Assembly: GCA_020249505.1 (NCBI GenBank)
Contig: JADCFN010000005.1
Span: 62,001-126,000 of the forward strand
DNA from: Roseomonas sp.
Lineage (GTDB): Bacteria; Pseudomonadota; Alphaproteobacteria; Acetobacterales; Acetobacteraceae
DNA length: 64,000 nucleotides
Direction of reading: 5' to 3'
Below are positions 17,251-26,458 of the stretch, piece by piece. The position numbers and the translations under genes were made by a program. The number at the start of each line of letters is the position of its first letter. The first letter of the stretch is position 1. The notes beneath the pieces are model-generated. The model was not told where the DNA came from. It worked only from the letters and a program-made list of their open reading frames with translations, and did no database searches.

Positions 17251-17754
17251 ATGCCCGTCTCTCGCCAGGAATTTCGCGACGCCATGGCCCGGCTTGGTGC
17301 CGCGGTAAATATCATCACCACCGATGGCGTAGCCGGCAAAGGCGGCATTACAGCAACTGCCGTTTGTTCCGTGACGGATGACCCGGCCACTTTGCTGGTC
17401 TGCCTCAATCGCACCAGCCCGCGCAGTGCGCTGTTTCTGGCGAATAAGGTGCTTTGCGTGAATACGCTCGCCGCCGGACAGCAGGGCGTTTCTGACGCCT
17501 TTTCCGCGCCGAGCGGCGCATTGGACATGGCTGCGCGCTTTGCCGCAGGGGCATGGACCAACCTGGTCACCGGGGCGCCTGCCTTGGATGGCGCTGCGGC
17601 GAGTTTCGATTGCCGGATTACGGAGGTGATGGAACAAGGCACGCATAGCGTGGTCTTCGCGAGTGTTGAGGCGGTGCGCTTTGCCGATATGCAGGCCGGC
17701 TGCCTGATGTATTACGCCCGCGGCTATCACGGGCTGCCGGGGGCGATGAGCTGA
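17251..17754 (+). CDS. Flavin reductase family protein (RutF/HpaC-like)
   Basis: These enzymes use NAD(P)H to reduce free FMN or FAD for a partner monooxygenase. Seen: the N-terminal FRDAMARLGAAVNIITTDG, GGITATAVCSVTDDPATLLV and LNRTSPRSALFLANKVLCVN, which match RutF closely, and a C-terminal ADMQAGCLMYYARGYHGLP. The ATG at 17251 starts family likeness and gives 167 residues, the usual size. No rut pyrimidine genes or other monooxygenase lies next to it, so its partner oxygenase must be encoded elsewhere. Confidence 0.85.
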   Translation: MPVSRQEFRDAMARLGAAVNIITTDGVAGKGGITATAVCSVTDDPATLLVCLNRTSPRSALFLANKVLCVNTLAAGQQGVSDAFSAPSGALDMAARFAAGAWTNLVTGAPALDGAAASFDCRITEVMEQGTHSVVFASVEAVRFADMQAGCLMYYARGYHGLPGAMS

Positions 17755-17799
17755 AAAGCCTTTACACCATCAAGGCCAACGCCTAACCCCCCGCCATTC

Positions 17800-18759
17800 A
17801 TGTCCTTCTTCGAAATCCTGCCGCCTTCGGTCCTGTTCTTCGCGCTTGGCTTCGCGGCAGCCGCGCTGCGTTCTGATCTTTCCGTGCCGGATGCGCTGGC
17901 AAAGACCCTTTCGCTTTATCTGATGATGGCAATCGGCCTGAAGGGCGGCATTGCCATTGCGCAGCCTGGTGCCTCGGCGGGCCTGATCCCAGCGCTGATG
18001 GTGGGCATTGCGCTTTCGGCACTGCTGCCGCTGCCGGCCTATGGCTTGCTCCGCGCTGCCACGCCGCTGGATAAGGCGACGGCGGCGGCGGTCTCGGCGC
18101 ATTATGGCTCGGTCAGTGTAGTCACTTTTGCCGCAGCGGTCGGGCAATTGAACGCAACCAACACGCCCTATGAGGGCTTCATGCCCGCCGTGCTGGCGGC
18201 AATGGAAACCCCGGCCATCCTGACGGCTCTGTTGATCGCGCGGCGCGGGGGCGCGGCGACTTCCGGCGGCGCGCGGGAAATGGCGCGGGAAGTGTTCCTG
18301 AATGGGTCGGTTGTGCTGCTGCTCGGCGCCTTTCTGATTGGCTGGCTTGGCGGTACGACGGCGGAACGGCAGCTTTCGCCCTTCATCACCGCGCTTTTCC
18401 CGGGCGCGCTTTGCCTGTTTTTGCTTGAGATGGGCATTACCGCAGCGCGGCGACTCCGCGACCGCGGACGGGGGCTGGATGCGCGGCTGATTGCCTTTGC
18501 CATCCTGATGCCGCTGCTGGGCGGCGCAGCGGGGTTGGCGGGTGGCGTGCTGATTGGGCTTTCCACGGGCGGTGTCGGGCTGATGGCGGTGCTGGGGGCC
18601 TCGGCTTCCTATATCGCGGTGCCGGCGGCGATGCGGCTTGCGCTGCCCTCAGCTGATGCCGGCATTTACGTAACCCTTTCCTTGGCGATCACCTTCCCTT
18701 TCAATGTGCTGGCTGGCATCCCGCTTTGGCTTTGGGCGGCGCGGCTGGCCACACAATAA
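17800..18759 (+). CDS. sbtA: SbtA-type sodium-dependent bicarbonate transporter
   Basis: SbtA imports bicarbonate with sodium. Seen: about ten membrane segments, an N-terminal half with LYLMMAIGLKGGIAIA, AAAVSAHYGSVSVVTFAAAV and FMPAVLAAMETPAILTALL, and a C-terminal half with GASASYIAVPAAMRLALP and YVTLSLAITFPFNVLAGIP. These are the conserved motifs of the family first known from cyanobacteria. Length 319 is normal for proteobacterial members. The PII-like partner gene sbtB follows after 18 bp. No RuBisCO or carboxysome gene is in view. A role in supplying bicarbonate for anaplerotic or other carboxylases is inference. Confidence 0.9.
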   Translation: MSFFEILPPSVLFFALGFAAAALRSDLSVPDALAKTLSLYLMMAIGLKGGIAIAQPGASAGLIPALMVGIALSALLPLPAYGLLRAATPLDKATAAAVSAHYGSVSVVTFAAAVGQLNATNTPYEGFMPAVLAAMETPAILTALLIARRGGAATSGGAREMAREVFLNGSVVLLLGAFLIGWLGGTTAERQLSPFITALFPGALCLFLLEMGITAARRLRDRGRGLDARLIAFAILMPLLGGAAGLAGGVLIGLSTGGVGLMAVLGASASYIAVPAAMRLALPSADAGIYVTLSLAITFPFNVLAGIPLWLWAARLATQ

Positions 18760-18777
18760 TCACGGGGAGACGGGAAA

Positions 18778-19080
18778 ATGCACGCGCGCAAAAGGATCGA
18801 AATTGTCGTGGAGGCGGTGCGGGCGGAGGCTGTAACCCTGCTGCTGGACCGCATGGGCGCCACGGGCTGGACCATTCTGCCCGTGCTGGCCGGGCGCGGC
18901 CATCAAGGCATTCGCCGCGCCGGGGACCCTGGCGGCGTTGATGATAATGTGCTGGTGCTGTGCATCACCTCGGCCGAGGTCGCATCCCGCGTCCTGGCGG
19001 CAGAGGGGGAATTGCTCGGCGCCCGCCCGGCGATTGTGACGCTGACCGATTGCCAGGTGCTGCGGGGGGATCACTTCTGA
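18778..19080 (+). CDS. sbtB: SbtB-like PII-family regulator of SbtA
   Basis: This 100-residue protein has a PII-like fold: RIEIVVEAVRAEAVTLLLDR, a T-loop region GRGHQGIRRAGDPGG (about residues 40-55), and the closing segment IVTLTDCQVLRGDHF. SbtB trimers bind SbtA and sense adenine nucleotides (cAMP, AMP, ADP, ATP in cyanobacteria), blocking transport when carbon is plentiful. The C-terminal cysteine-pair loop (CGPEGC) of some cyanobacterial SbtB proteins is absent. A GGGGAGACGGG stretch precedes the ATG, and the gene directly follows sbtA, so co-expression is near certain. Confidence 0.85.
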   Translation: MHARKRIEIVVEAVRAEAVTLLLDRMGATGWTILPVLAGRGHQGIRRAGDPGGVDDNVLVLCITSAEVASRVLAAEGELLGARPAIVTLTDCQVLRGDHF

Positions 19081-19127
19081 ACGGGTTCTGGTTGACCTCT
19101 GGCGCTGCGCGGGCTTAGGGGTTGCCC

Positions 19128-20063
19128 ATGCAAAGAGCATTTGGCGCAAGGTCCGGCATGGGTGCTGCCAAGCGGTTGCTTGGGATTGGCGTTGTGGCCT
19201 TACTGCTGGCCGCTGCACCTGAATGGGCGCTTGCAGCGCCGGATGCTCCCGTGCCGCCCAGTGCTGCGCGCCAGCAACGCCCTGCCGCCACCAACACCGC
19301 CGCGCAACCAGCGCCACCTGCCTTGCCGGAACCATGGGGGCTCTGCGCCACAGCCATTGCGGCGGCGGAGAGGGATGCAGGCATGCCGGCTGGTTTGCTC
19401 GGCGCCATTGCCAAGGTTGAAACCGGGCGCCGCGCGCCGGATGGCAGCGTGCAGCCCTGGCCCTGGTCCTATAACGCTGCTGGCGATGGCCGCTACGCTG
19501 CTTCGAATGCTGAGGCGCTTCAGGAAGTCCGTGCCCTTCAGGCGCGGGGTGTGCGTTCGATTGATATTGGCTGCATGCAGGTCAATCTGCTGCATCACCC
19601 TGCCGCTTTCCCGGATTTGGAGGCCGGCTTCGATCCCGCAACGAATGTTGCCTATGCGGTACGGTTCCTGCGCGAATTGCACGCGCGCACGGGCGATTGG
19701 CATCAGGCCGTCGCGTTATACCATTCTGCCACGCCGGAACGCGGGCTGATTTATCAGCAGCGCGTCATGGCGGCACTGAGCGGCAGCGGCTTCGTGCCCG
19801 GCCCGGCGCCTGGCGTCATTCCCCTGCCCGGCCCTGCCATGGCGGGGCTTTGCGCTTCCGGCCGTGGTGCGGTGATGCTGATTGGCGCGCGTGAGCCCAG
19901 CCTGAAGCCCGTGCCGACCACGCCCGAGGTTGAACTTCGCCTGCGTGGCGGCGGCACCCCTGGCCCTGCGGCGCGCACGCGCATCATGTGCCTGCCGAAA
20001 GCAGGCGCAGGCCCAATGGAAGTGGCAGAGGCTCGGCCATCCGGGCAGGGCGTGCGACGCTGA
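19128..20063 (+). CDS. Lytic transglycosylase-domain protein, secreted
   Basis: The protein has an N-terminal signal segment (GAAKRLLGIGVVALLLAAA, then ALAA/PDAP), a proline-rich spacer, and an SLT-type domain (about residues 70-215). The catalytic glutamate is in LLGAIAKVETG, followed by the family motif SIDIGCMQVNLLHHP and YAVRFLRELHARTGDWHQAV. It should cut glycan strands of peptidoglycan in the periplasm. The domain resembles VirB1-type enzymes, but no secretion system is nearby. The C-terminal 90 residues are low-complexity with two cysteines. The start is taken as ATG 19128; ATG 19158 would place the signal peptide closer to the N-terminus and is a good alternative. Confidence 0.82.
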   Translation: MQRAFGARSGMGAAKRLLGIGVVALLLAAAPEWALAAPDAPVPPSAARQQRPAATNTAAQPAPPALPEPWGLCATAIAAAERDAGMPAGLLGAIAKVETGRRAPDGSVQPWPWSYNAAGDGRYAASNAEALQEVRALQARGVRSIDIGCMQVNLLHHPAAFPDLEAGFDPATNVAYAVRFLRELHARTGDWHQAVALYHSATPERGLIYQQRVMAALSGSGFVPGPAPGVIPLPGPAMAGLCASGRGAVMLIGAREPSLKPVPTTPEVELRLRGGGTPGPAARTRIMCLPKAGAGPMEVAEARPSGQGVRR

Positions 20064-20070
20064 AACGCTT

Positions 20071-20095
20071 CAGGCGGGCCTTACTGTCCCGCCTG
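20071..20095. terminator. Hairpin between convergent genes (transglycosylase and RTX protein)
   Basis: CAGGCGGG - nine bases - CCCGCCTG is a perfect 8-bp inverted repeat lying exactly in the 33-bp space between two convergent stop codons. It could serve both directions. There is no long T-run on either side, so termination may be weak. Confidence 0.45.
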
Positions 20096-20096
20096 T

Positions 20097-23000
20097 TCAG
20101 GGGAAGGCAAAGAGCGCCAGGATATCCTGCACAGCGATATTCTGCGCGATAATGATGTCATCCCCCGCGCCGCCGTTGAAATTATTCGCGAGCCCATTGC
20201 CGATGATGATATCCGCGCCGCTGCTACCCGTGACGGTGATACCGGTTACGCCCGCGGCAATCATGATCTGTTCGACATGATTGGGCATGGTGAAGCTGAC
20301 GGAGGTGCTTACCGTGTCTGAACCGCCGGCACCGGCTTCCAGCACCAGATCAAGCGCATTATCCACATGGAAGAAATCATTGCCGTTGCCGCCATCCATG
20401 CAATCGGCGCCGAGCCCACCATTCAGCATGTCATTGCCATCCTGGCCGTTCAGCGTGTCATTGCCGTCAAGACCGGATAGCTGGTTCGCGGAACCGGTGC
20501 CGACCAACATGTCGTCGAAGTCGGTGGGGCTCAAGAAATTACCATTCACCTGCAGCGTTGTCGCCGTGGTAAGCGAGACCAAACCATTGGTGAAAACTTT
20601 TGCGCCACTGGCGTCGGGGCCTTGGGTCCAGCCCTCATCCGTGAGGGTAATGGTGCCGCTGCCGTAGATTGCCAGGCTGTCGGTATCTGACATTGCTTGG
20701 ATGATGGCAGCAGAAAGGGAGATAGACGGGGAGGAGTCGGTTATTCTGAGCGCCTCAATGCCGGTAACATTGTCGAAGAGTCCGGGTAGCGGCCCCATGA
20801 ATGAGAGCGCGTGACCGTCCGACCCATCGGCGCCATCGCCATAGCCCATAGGCATCATCGGACCTGATGAGCCTGCCCAATCGATGGTATCATTGCCGAT
20901 GCCGCCATCAATTACCAACGTCGTTGATGACGAAACGATGAAGTGATCATCCCCTTCACCGCCGCGTATGGTATCAGCCGGAGAGGCTAGGCCTGGGTAG
21001 GTAGAGCCACCGCTAAAGCCGCCGCTGCCCGCGGCGGCAAAAAACGTGTCATTGCCTTCACCGCCAGCAAGTGAATCGGTTCCGCTGCCACCATCCAGCC
21101 AATCATGACCGCCAGCACCTTGGATGGTGTCGTCACCAACGACCCCGTAAAGACTCTCGGAAAAGAACGATCCGACTAAAACATCATTAAAGCGGGAACC
21201 GATAAAAGCTTCGTTATAAGATGGCTCAAGCCGATCCGTTCCGCCGATCCCATCATGCGCAATGCGTGCCTCTAGATCCACGGTGACCGCGGCGGTGGCC
21301 GGGCTGTAATCCACCGTATCATTGCCCAACCCACCGTTTAAATAATCGTCCCCAGCGCCACCAATCAGATAATTATCCCCATTACTGCCATGAATTGTAT
21401 CGTCGCCATCGCCGCCACGTGCGTTTTCAATGCTGATCAGCGTATCGGACTCGCCCACCCAATCAACCCAACTGCGTCCAGCACCAAGATTTATGACAAC
21501 ATCGCCAGCGCCCGTATAATCCACCATATCGACGCCATTGCCGCCATTGACCAGATCATTCCCCTCATAGAGACGGAAGATGTTATCGGCATCACTTCCC
21601 AAAAGCGTATCGGCAAGGTTTGAACCGCCAACATTGGTAACGCCAATAAGACTATCTGTGCCACCGTAACGATCAAGGCCAAAGCCTGCGGTCAGATCAA
21701 CCGTAACGCCGGATGCGGCGGTCCCGCTCCGGTAATCCACAAAGAAAAGTGGCAGGGCGGAGAAGGAAGAAACCTGAATAATGTCATCGCCGCCGGCGCC
21801 ATCAAACAGTAATGGGCTGTCGGTCCCCGTACTCGAGACCTGCGCAGTATCATTGCCCACAGTGCCTTGGAGGATTTCCGCGCCGGTGACCAAGCCAATA
21901 TCAGCGCCACCGCGCGTGACATCTGCGCGGGTCGTGGTGCCCCCAGAAACAAAGTTTACAGAAATCGCCGCGCCTTCAAAATACACCAGATCGCCGGTGC
22001 CATCGCCGGCATCAAACGCATCATAGCCGCCGGCACCGCCGGTCAGCGTGTCATTGCCAGCACCACCCGAGAGGTTGTTGTTATTTGCGTTACCAAGGAT
22101 GCTGTCCCCAAAGTCGGAGCCGATGATACCGCCAATACCGACCAAGGTATCCACCGCGCCACCAGTTTCAAATGCGCGCCCGGTCTGCAGATCGACCGAG
22201 ACGGCGCCGACAGCATCGGCATAGGAGGCGTAGTCATAATCAAAGCCGGCTATGCGCCCAACAATGGAATCGCTGCCCGCGCCACCAGCCAGCGTATCAC
22301 TGCGATCATTCTGCAAAAGGGTGATCAGGGTGCCGTCGTAGTTGCCGATAACCAAGTCAACTAGCCCATCGCCATTCACATCTGCTGCTGTGGGCCTGGC
22401 ATCCAGGCCAACATCAATGTCAACGAAGGGATTGTTGCTGCCGGTCAGTTCAACATGGATTGTGCCGTCATTGCGCCAGACGCGTAACTTGCCTTCCGCT
22501 GTCCCGACGAGAAAATCAACATCACTATCGCCATCAATATCCAGATAGGTACTGCCTGTCGCCGGAAAAAGGGAGCCGGTTCGGCCCGAATAAGGTCCAG
22601 GCACCAACGAGTAGCCTGAAAGAGTGTTTTCATAGAGCCAGAGATCGCCTGGGATGATGGTGAGATCATCATCCCCATCACCGTCAAAATCGGCGAGGGT
22701 CAAATTCTGGAAGCTTAGGTAGCTTACAGAAAAAGAGGGTATATTCAGAAAAGGATTTTGTGCGTCCGACAGCAGCGTGAAACTTGTCCCGCCATCATTA
22801 CGATAAACGCGAAGCCCGCCACTATTGGCGCCAATCAGCAAATCCGCATCGCCGTCGCGATCTATATCGCCGAGCGTAATGACGGCCGCCTCGGGGAAAT
22901 TCGCAGCTAAAACGGGGAATGGGCTGCCGATCCAGGCACCATAGACACCATTGTCATTTCGATATGCATAGAGCGCGCTGGAACCGGTGACCGCCCCCCC

Positions 23001-24026
23001 TGAGCCGGTATAGGTGGTACCCGCGACCAGCAGATCGAGGTCGCCATCATCATCAATATCGGCGAAGGCAGGACTTGAACGATAAACGACATCTATGCCG
23101 GAAAGGGGGTTTGGGAATTCCTGCGAAAAGCCGTCACTTCCGCCGCCGGCACTCACCAGCGTATCCGCACCATCATTACCCAGCAGATAATCAAAGCCCG
23201 CGCCACCGAAGATGCAGTCATCCCCATCACCACCCAGCGCCGTATCAGCACCGGCAAGCCCATTGTAGGAGTCATTACCGTCCAGCAAGTCAATGAAGTC
23301 ATTTCCGGTGGTGCCGGTAAGGTTCTCGGCCGCGCTTATCACGACCGGCCCTTCCATCGCCGTCAGTGCCACCCCAAGGGGGGCGGCCGCTTCGCCACTG
23401 GGCGCCATGCCGGGGGCGCTGCCGCCATAAAGCCGATCGGACCCGCCGCCACCGGAAATGATATCCGAACCATCTTCGCCGGCCATCGTGTCATCACCAG
23501 CACCGCCGCTCAGGAAATCATCACCCGCCCCGCCTAGCAGGCAATCATTCCCCCCGCCGGACAGGATATAATCATTGTCATTGCCGCCCGCCACGGTGAA
23601 GGCGCCGCCATCTTCCTGCAGGCTCAGAATGCCGCCATCCGTTCGGATTCTTTCAATGCCCACAAAGCGGGTAATGACGCCGCCTGCCGAAATCACATGG
23701 GTATTGGCAGCATTTTCAAGATTGACCGTGACCGAACCAAAGCCGGAGAAATCGGCGACATCATCGCCAGCACCACCAAAAAGATAGTCAAGGCCGATAC
23801 CAGCCTTCAGCGTATCATCGCCATCGCCACCCAAAAGCGTATCGGCATCGGCGCCGCCATCCAGCCAATCATCATCACTGCCGCCAAGGAGCGAATCAGC
23901 CCCCTGATCGCCCTCAATGAAATCATTACCGCCCAGCCCCTGATAGGTATCATCACCCTCGAGCAGGGCGATCGTGTCATGCCCTTCGGTACCGATCAGA
24001 TCATCATTGCCAATGGTGCCGGACAT
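20097..24026 (-). CDS. Large RTX (hemolysin-type calcium-binding) protein with FG-GAP repeats
   Basis: This 1309-residue protein is built from glycine/aspartate nonapeptide RTX repeats (GGxGxDxLx), such as GGAGDDFLSGGAGDDTM. Blocks lie at about residues 1-300, 580-1000 and 1190-1290. Residues about 320-580 instead hold five FG-GAP/VCBS-like calcium loops (DIDDDGDLDLL, DIDRDGDADLL, DFDGDGDDDL, DIDGDSDVDF, DVNGDGLVDL). There is no Sec signal; the C-terminus is a hydrophobic tail after the last repeats, as in type I secretion substrates. It is probably exported and folds with calcium outside the cell, perhaps as an adhesin or surface protein. No enzymatic domain is seen. No ABC/HlyD/TolC exporter gene is in the window. 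GGGGAG precedes the ATG. Confidence 0.88.
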   Translation of the reverse strand: MSGTIGNDDLIGTEGHDTIALLEGDDTYQGLGGNDFIEGDQGADSLLGGSDDDWLDGGADADTLLGGDGDDTLKAGIGLDYLFGGAGDDVADFSGFGSVTVNLENAANTHVISAGGVITRFVGIERIRTDGGILSLQEDGGAFTVAGGNDNDYILSGGGNDCLLGGAGDDFLSGGAGDDTMAGEDGSDIISGGGGSDRLYGGSAPGMAPSGEAAAPLGVALTAMEGPVVISAAENLTGTTGNDFIDLLDGNDSYNGLAGADTALGGDGDDCIFGGAGFDYLLGNDGADTLVSAGGGSDGFSQEFPNPLSGIDVVYRSSPAFADIDDDGDLDLLVAGTTYTGSGGAVTGSSALYAYRNDNGVYGAWIGSPFPVLAANFPEAAVITLGDIDRDGDADLLIGANSGGLRVYRNDGGTSFTLLSDAQNPFLNIPSFSVSYLSFQNLTLADFDGDGDDDLTIIPGDLWLYENTLSGYSLVPGPYSGRTGSLFPATGSTYLDIDGDSDVDFLVGTAEGKLRVWRNDGTIHVELTGSNNPFVDIDVGLDARPTAADVNGDGLVDLVIGNYDGTLITLLQNDRSDTLAGGAGSDSIVGRIAGFDYDYASYADAVGAVSVDLQTGRAFETGGAVDTLVGIGGIIGSDFGDSILGNANNNNLSGGAGNDTLTGGAGGYDAFDAGDGTGDLVYFEGAAISVNFVSGGTTTRADVTRGGADIGLVTGAEILQGTVGNDTAQVSSTGTDSPLLFDGAGGDDIIQVSSFSALPLFFVDYRSGTAASGVTVDLTAGFGLDRYGGTDSLIGVTNVGGSNLADTLLGSDADNIFRLYEGNDLVNGGNGVDMVDYTGAGDVVINLGAGRSWVDWVGESDTLISIENARGGDGDDTIHGSNGDNYLIGGAGDDYLNGGLGNDTVDYSPATAAVTVDLEARIAHDGIGGTDRLEPSYNEAFIGSRFNDVLVGSFFSESLYGVVGDDTIQGAGGHDWLDGGSGTDSLAGGEGNDTFFAAAGSGGFSGGSTYPGLASPADTIRGGEGDDHFIVSSSTTLVIDGGIGNDTIDWAGSSGPMMPMGYGDGADGSDGHALSFMGPLPGLFDNVTGIEALRITDSSPSISLSAAIIQAMSDTDSLAIYGSGTITLTDEGWTQGPDASGAKVFTNGLVSLTTATTLQVNGNFLSPTDFDDMLVGTGSANQLSGLDGNDTLNGQDGNDMLNGGLGADCMDGGNGNDFFHVDNALDLVLEAGAGGSDTVSTSVSFTMPNHVEQIMIAAGVTGITVTGSSGADIIIGNGLANNFNGGAGDDIIIAQNIAVQDILALFAFP

Positions 24027-24341
24027 CCAGACTCTCCCCGCAAGACTGCATTACCTGGGACGTATCAGCTTTACTTTACACTAGCGGACACGCCCTGAAC
24101 GTTGAGTTCGCCGCATGTCCCAGCCAGCCCGATGGTTTCACTCGGCGCGAACATGCTCCGCAGCGCATCAAATCACCAAGCGCCTAAAGCCATTTATGAA
24201 CGTAAGTTTACGTCCCGGCGATCCATTTTGGCAATCAGCAAATCAATGGCAATGGAATGAAAACGGCCCATCGAAAGGGGCGGCCAATACAATCCTGGGT
24301 TGTAATTCCGAAGCCAACTCGAAAAATCTGAGCCCCGAACC
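24027..24341. other. Intergenic region upstream of the RTX gene
   Basis: This 315-bp gap separates the RTX gene start from the end of serS, both on the minus strand. It is visibly richer in A and T than its surroundings and has no convincing open frame. It should hold the RTX promoter; I see no clear -35/-10 pair. After the serS stop the minus strand has a short T-run (ATTTTTCG) without a good stem. Confidence 0.6.
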
Positions 24342-25628
24342 TTATCCGCCCCCAAGCCGCGCCAACCCGCCCATATAGGGCCGCAGCACTTCCGGAATGG
24401 TGATAGTCCCATCCGCCTGCTGGTGCGTTTCCAGCACCGCAATAAGCGCGCGCCCCACCGCCACGCCAGACCCATTCAGCGTATGCAGGAAATTCGTTCC
24501 CTTGGCATCCTTGGCGCGGTAGCGCGCCCCCATGCGGCGGGCCTGGAAATCCCGGCAATTGGAACAGGATGAAATCTCTCGCCACGCCCCTTGGCCAGGC
24601 AGCCAGACTTCCAGATCATAAGTGCGCGCGGCGCCAAAGCCGGTATCGCCGGCGCAAAGAATGATCCGCCGCCAGACCAGGCCCAATTCCGTCAGCACAC
24701 GTTCCGCGCAGCGTGTCATGCGTTCATGTTCGGCGTCGCTTTCTTCAGGTTTCACAATCGAAACCAGCTCCACCTTGGCGAATTGATGCTGGCGCAGCAT
24801 GCCGCGCGTATCGCGCCCGGCGCTGCCGGCTTCAGACCGGAAGCAGGGCGAAAGCGCGGTCAGACGGATCGGCAGATCGGCTTCCACCATGATTTCCTGC
24901 GCGGCGAAATTGGTCAGCGGCACTTCGGCGGTTGGGATCAGCCAGCGGCCATCCGTGGTGCGGAACAAATCCTCGGCAAATTTCGGTAATTGGCCGGTGC
25001 CATACATGGTGCCATCATTCACCAGCAGCGGTACGGCGCTTTCGGTATAACCATGCGCCTCGGTATGCAGGTTGAGCATCCATTGCCCAAGGGCGCGTTC
25101 CAAGCGCGCGAGTGCGCCTTTCAGCACCGTGAAGCGCGCGCCGGCAAGCTTGGCCGCGGTTGCGAAATCCATCAGCCCAAGCGCTTCGCCCAATTCGAAA
25201 TGCTGCTTGGGCGTAAAGGAAAATTCGGGTGGCGTACCATGCTGATGCTGCACCACATTGGCGCTTTCATCGCGCCCATCCGGCACTTCGGCATCCAGGA
25301 TATTGGGGAGTGTGCTGAGTAATTCATCGCGCTCGGCTTCAGCCGTTACAGCCAGGATGCCAGAGCTGAACTCACTATGCGAGGTCTCTAATTGAGCAAT
25401 CTCCGCCCGTATCTGAGCCTCCAAAGCAGAATCACCAAGTCTTCGGGCATTTCCGATTTCTCTGCTTAGCGATTTTTTCCTCGCTGCAGCTTCCTGATCT
25501 CTCGCCTCCGCTTCTCTCCACCGCCTATCTGCGTCGAGAATACGCGCCGCAGCTGGGGCCAGACCGCGCCGCGCCAGTGCCGCATCGAAAGCGGCCGGGT
25601 CGGCGCGCAATTGTCTTATGTCATGCAT
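24342..25628 (-). CDS. serS: Seryl-tRNA synthetase
   Basis: SerS charges tRNA-Ser. Seen: an N-terminal coiled-coil arm (about residues 25-105) that contacts the long variable arm of the tRNA, then a class II core with [24 protein letters not shown] (motif 2 region), [20 protein letters not shown], and motif 3 [15 protein letters not shown]. The start is ATG 25628, with GGAGGATCC upstream; length 428 is normal. Codons for residues about 24-103 (25320-25560) differ sharply from the rest: AGA four times, AGG twice, ATA, CTA and TTA twice, in a genome that favours CGC, CTG and ATC. The core returns to normal use. Reading frame and domain order are intact, so the gene is probably functional. Confidence 0.97.
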   Translation of the reverse strand: MHDIRQLRADPAAFDAALARRGLAPAAARILDADRRWREAEARDQEAAARKKSLSREIGNARRLGDSALEAQIRAEIAQLETSHSEFSSGILAVTAEAERDELLSTLPNILDAEVPDGRDESANVVQHQHGTPPEFSFTPKQHFELGEALGLMDFATAAKLAGARFTVLKGALARLERALGQWMLNLHTEAHGYTESAVPLLVNDGTMYGTGQLPKFAEDLFRTTDGRWLIPTAEVPLTNFAAQEIMVEADLPIRLTALSPCFRSEAGSAGRDTRGMLRQHQFAKVELVSIVKPEESDAEHERMTRCAERVLTELGLVWRRIILCAGDTGFGAARTYDLEVWLPGQGAWREISSCSNCRDFQARRMGARYRAKDAKGTNFLHTLNGSGVAVGRALIAVLETHQQADGTITIPEVLRPYMGGLARLGGG

Positions 25629-25651
25629 GCCAGGATCCTCCAGCGGGATCG

Positions 25652-26449
25652 TTACGTCTTGGGGCTGTCGTCGTCGGTTTTCGGTGTCATCCACCGCGCC
25701 GCCAGAATGGAAATTTCATAAAGCAGGATCAACGGCACCGCCAAGCCAATCTGGCTGATCACATCTGGCGGCGTCAGGATCGCGGCGGCCACGAACATGC
25801 CAACAATCGCGTAGCGCCGGCCCTTTCTCAGGCTTTCCACATTCAGAATTCCAACGCGGCACAGTAGCGTCAGCAGCACCGGCAATTGAAACGCAATGCC
25901 AAAGGCCAGGATCATATGCATGACCAGCGAGAGGTATTCGCCGACCTTCGCTTCCAACTGCACCGGAATGCCTTCTGATCCCGGCGGTGTTTCGAAGGAG
26001 ATGAAGAACTGCCAGGCCAGCGGGAAGATGAAGTAATAGGCCAGCGCCGCGCCAAGCAAAAACAGGAAGGGCGAGGCGACCAGAAAGGGCATGATGGCGC
26101 GCTTTTCGCTGCGATACAGCCCCGGCGCCACAAACAGCCAAAGCTGCGTCGCCCACATCGGGAAGGAAAAGAACACAGCACCGAAGAAGGCCACCTTCAA
26201 ATAGGTGAAGAAGGCTTCATAAAGCGCGGTGAAGATCATGCGCCGATCACCACCGCCCTGCTTCATCAGGATATCAGCCAAGGGCTGTGCCAGAAAGGCA
26301 TAGATTTGCGGCGAGAAATAATAGCAGATTGCGAAAGCCGCCGCGAAACCGCCGATGGACCAAAGCAGCCGCGTACGCAGCTCCTTCAAATGGTCCATCA
26401 AGGGCATCGCCTTGTCGTCTATGTGATCGTCATCCCGGGTGGTGGACAC
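25652..26449 (-). CDS. tatC: Twin-arginine translocase subunit TatC
   Basis: TatC is the polytopic receptor of the Tat pathway, which exports folded proteins bearing twin-arginine signals. Seen: the N-terminal [17 protein letters not shown] motif, six membrane segments, [33 protein letters not shown] and the C-terminal [21 protein letters not shown]. The start is GTG 26449 with GAGGAA upstream. Length 265 is normal. It follows tatB by 9 bp. A probable client in this window is the carbohydrate ABC binding protein with a KRRTLLRSG signal (54703-56058). Confidence 0.96.
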   Translation of the reverse strand: MSTTRDDDHIDDKAMPLMDHLKELRTRLLWSIGGFAAAFAICYYFSPQIYAFLAQPLADILMKQGGGDRRMIFTALYEAFFTYLKVAFFGAVFFSFPMWATQLWLFVAPGLYRSEKRAIMPFLVASPFLFLLGAALAYYFIFPLAWQFFISFETPPGSEGIPVQLEAKVGEYLSLVMHMILAFGIAFQLPVLLTLLCRVGILNVESLRKGRRYAIVGMFVAAAILTPPDVISQIGLAVPLILLYEISILAARWMTPKTDDDSPKT

Positions 26450-26458
26450 GGAAATTCC

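Noticed and set aside
20097-24026. Repetitive DNA that might suggest a CRISPR array or tandem satellite
   Set aside because: The repeats are degenerate, in frame, and encode RTX nonapeptides and FG-GAP loops; there are no equal spacers.
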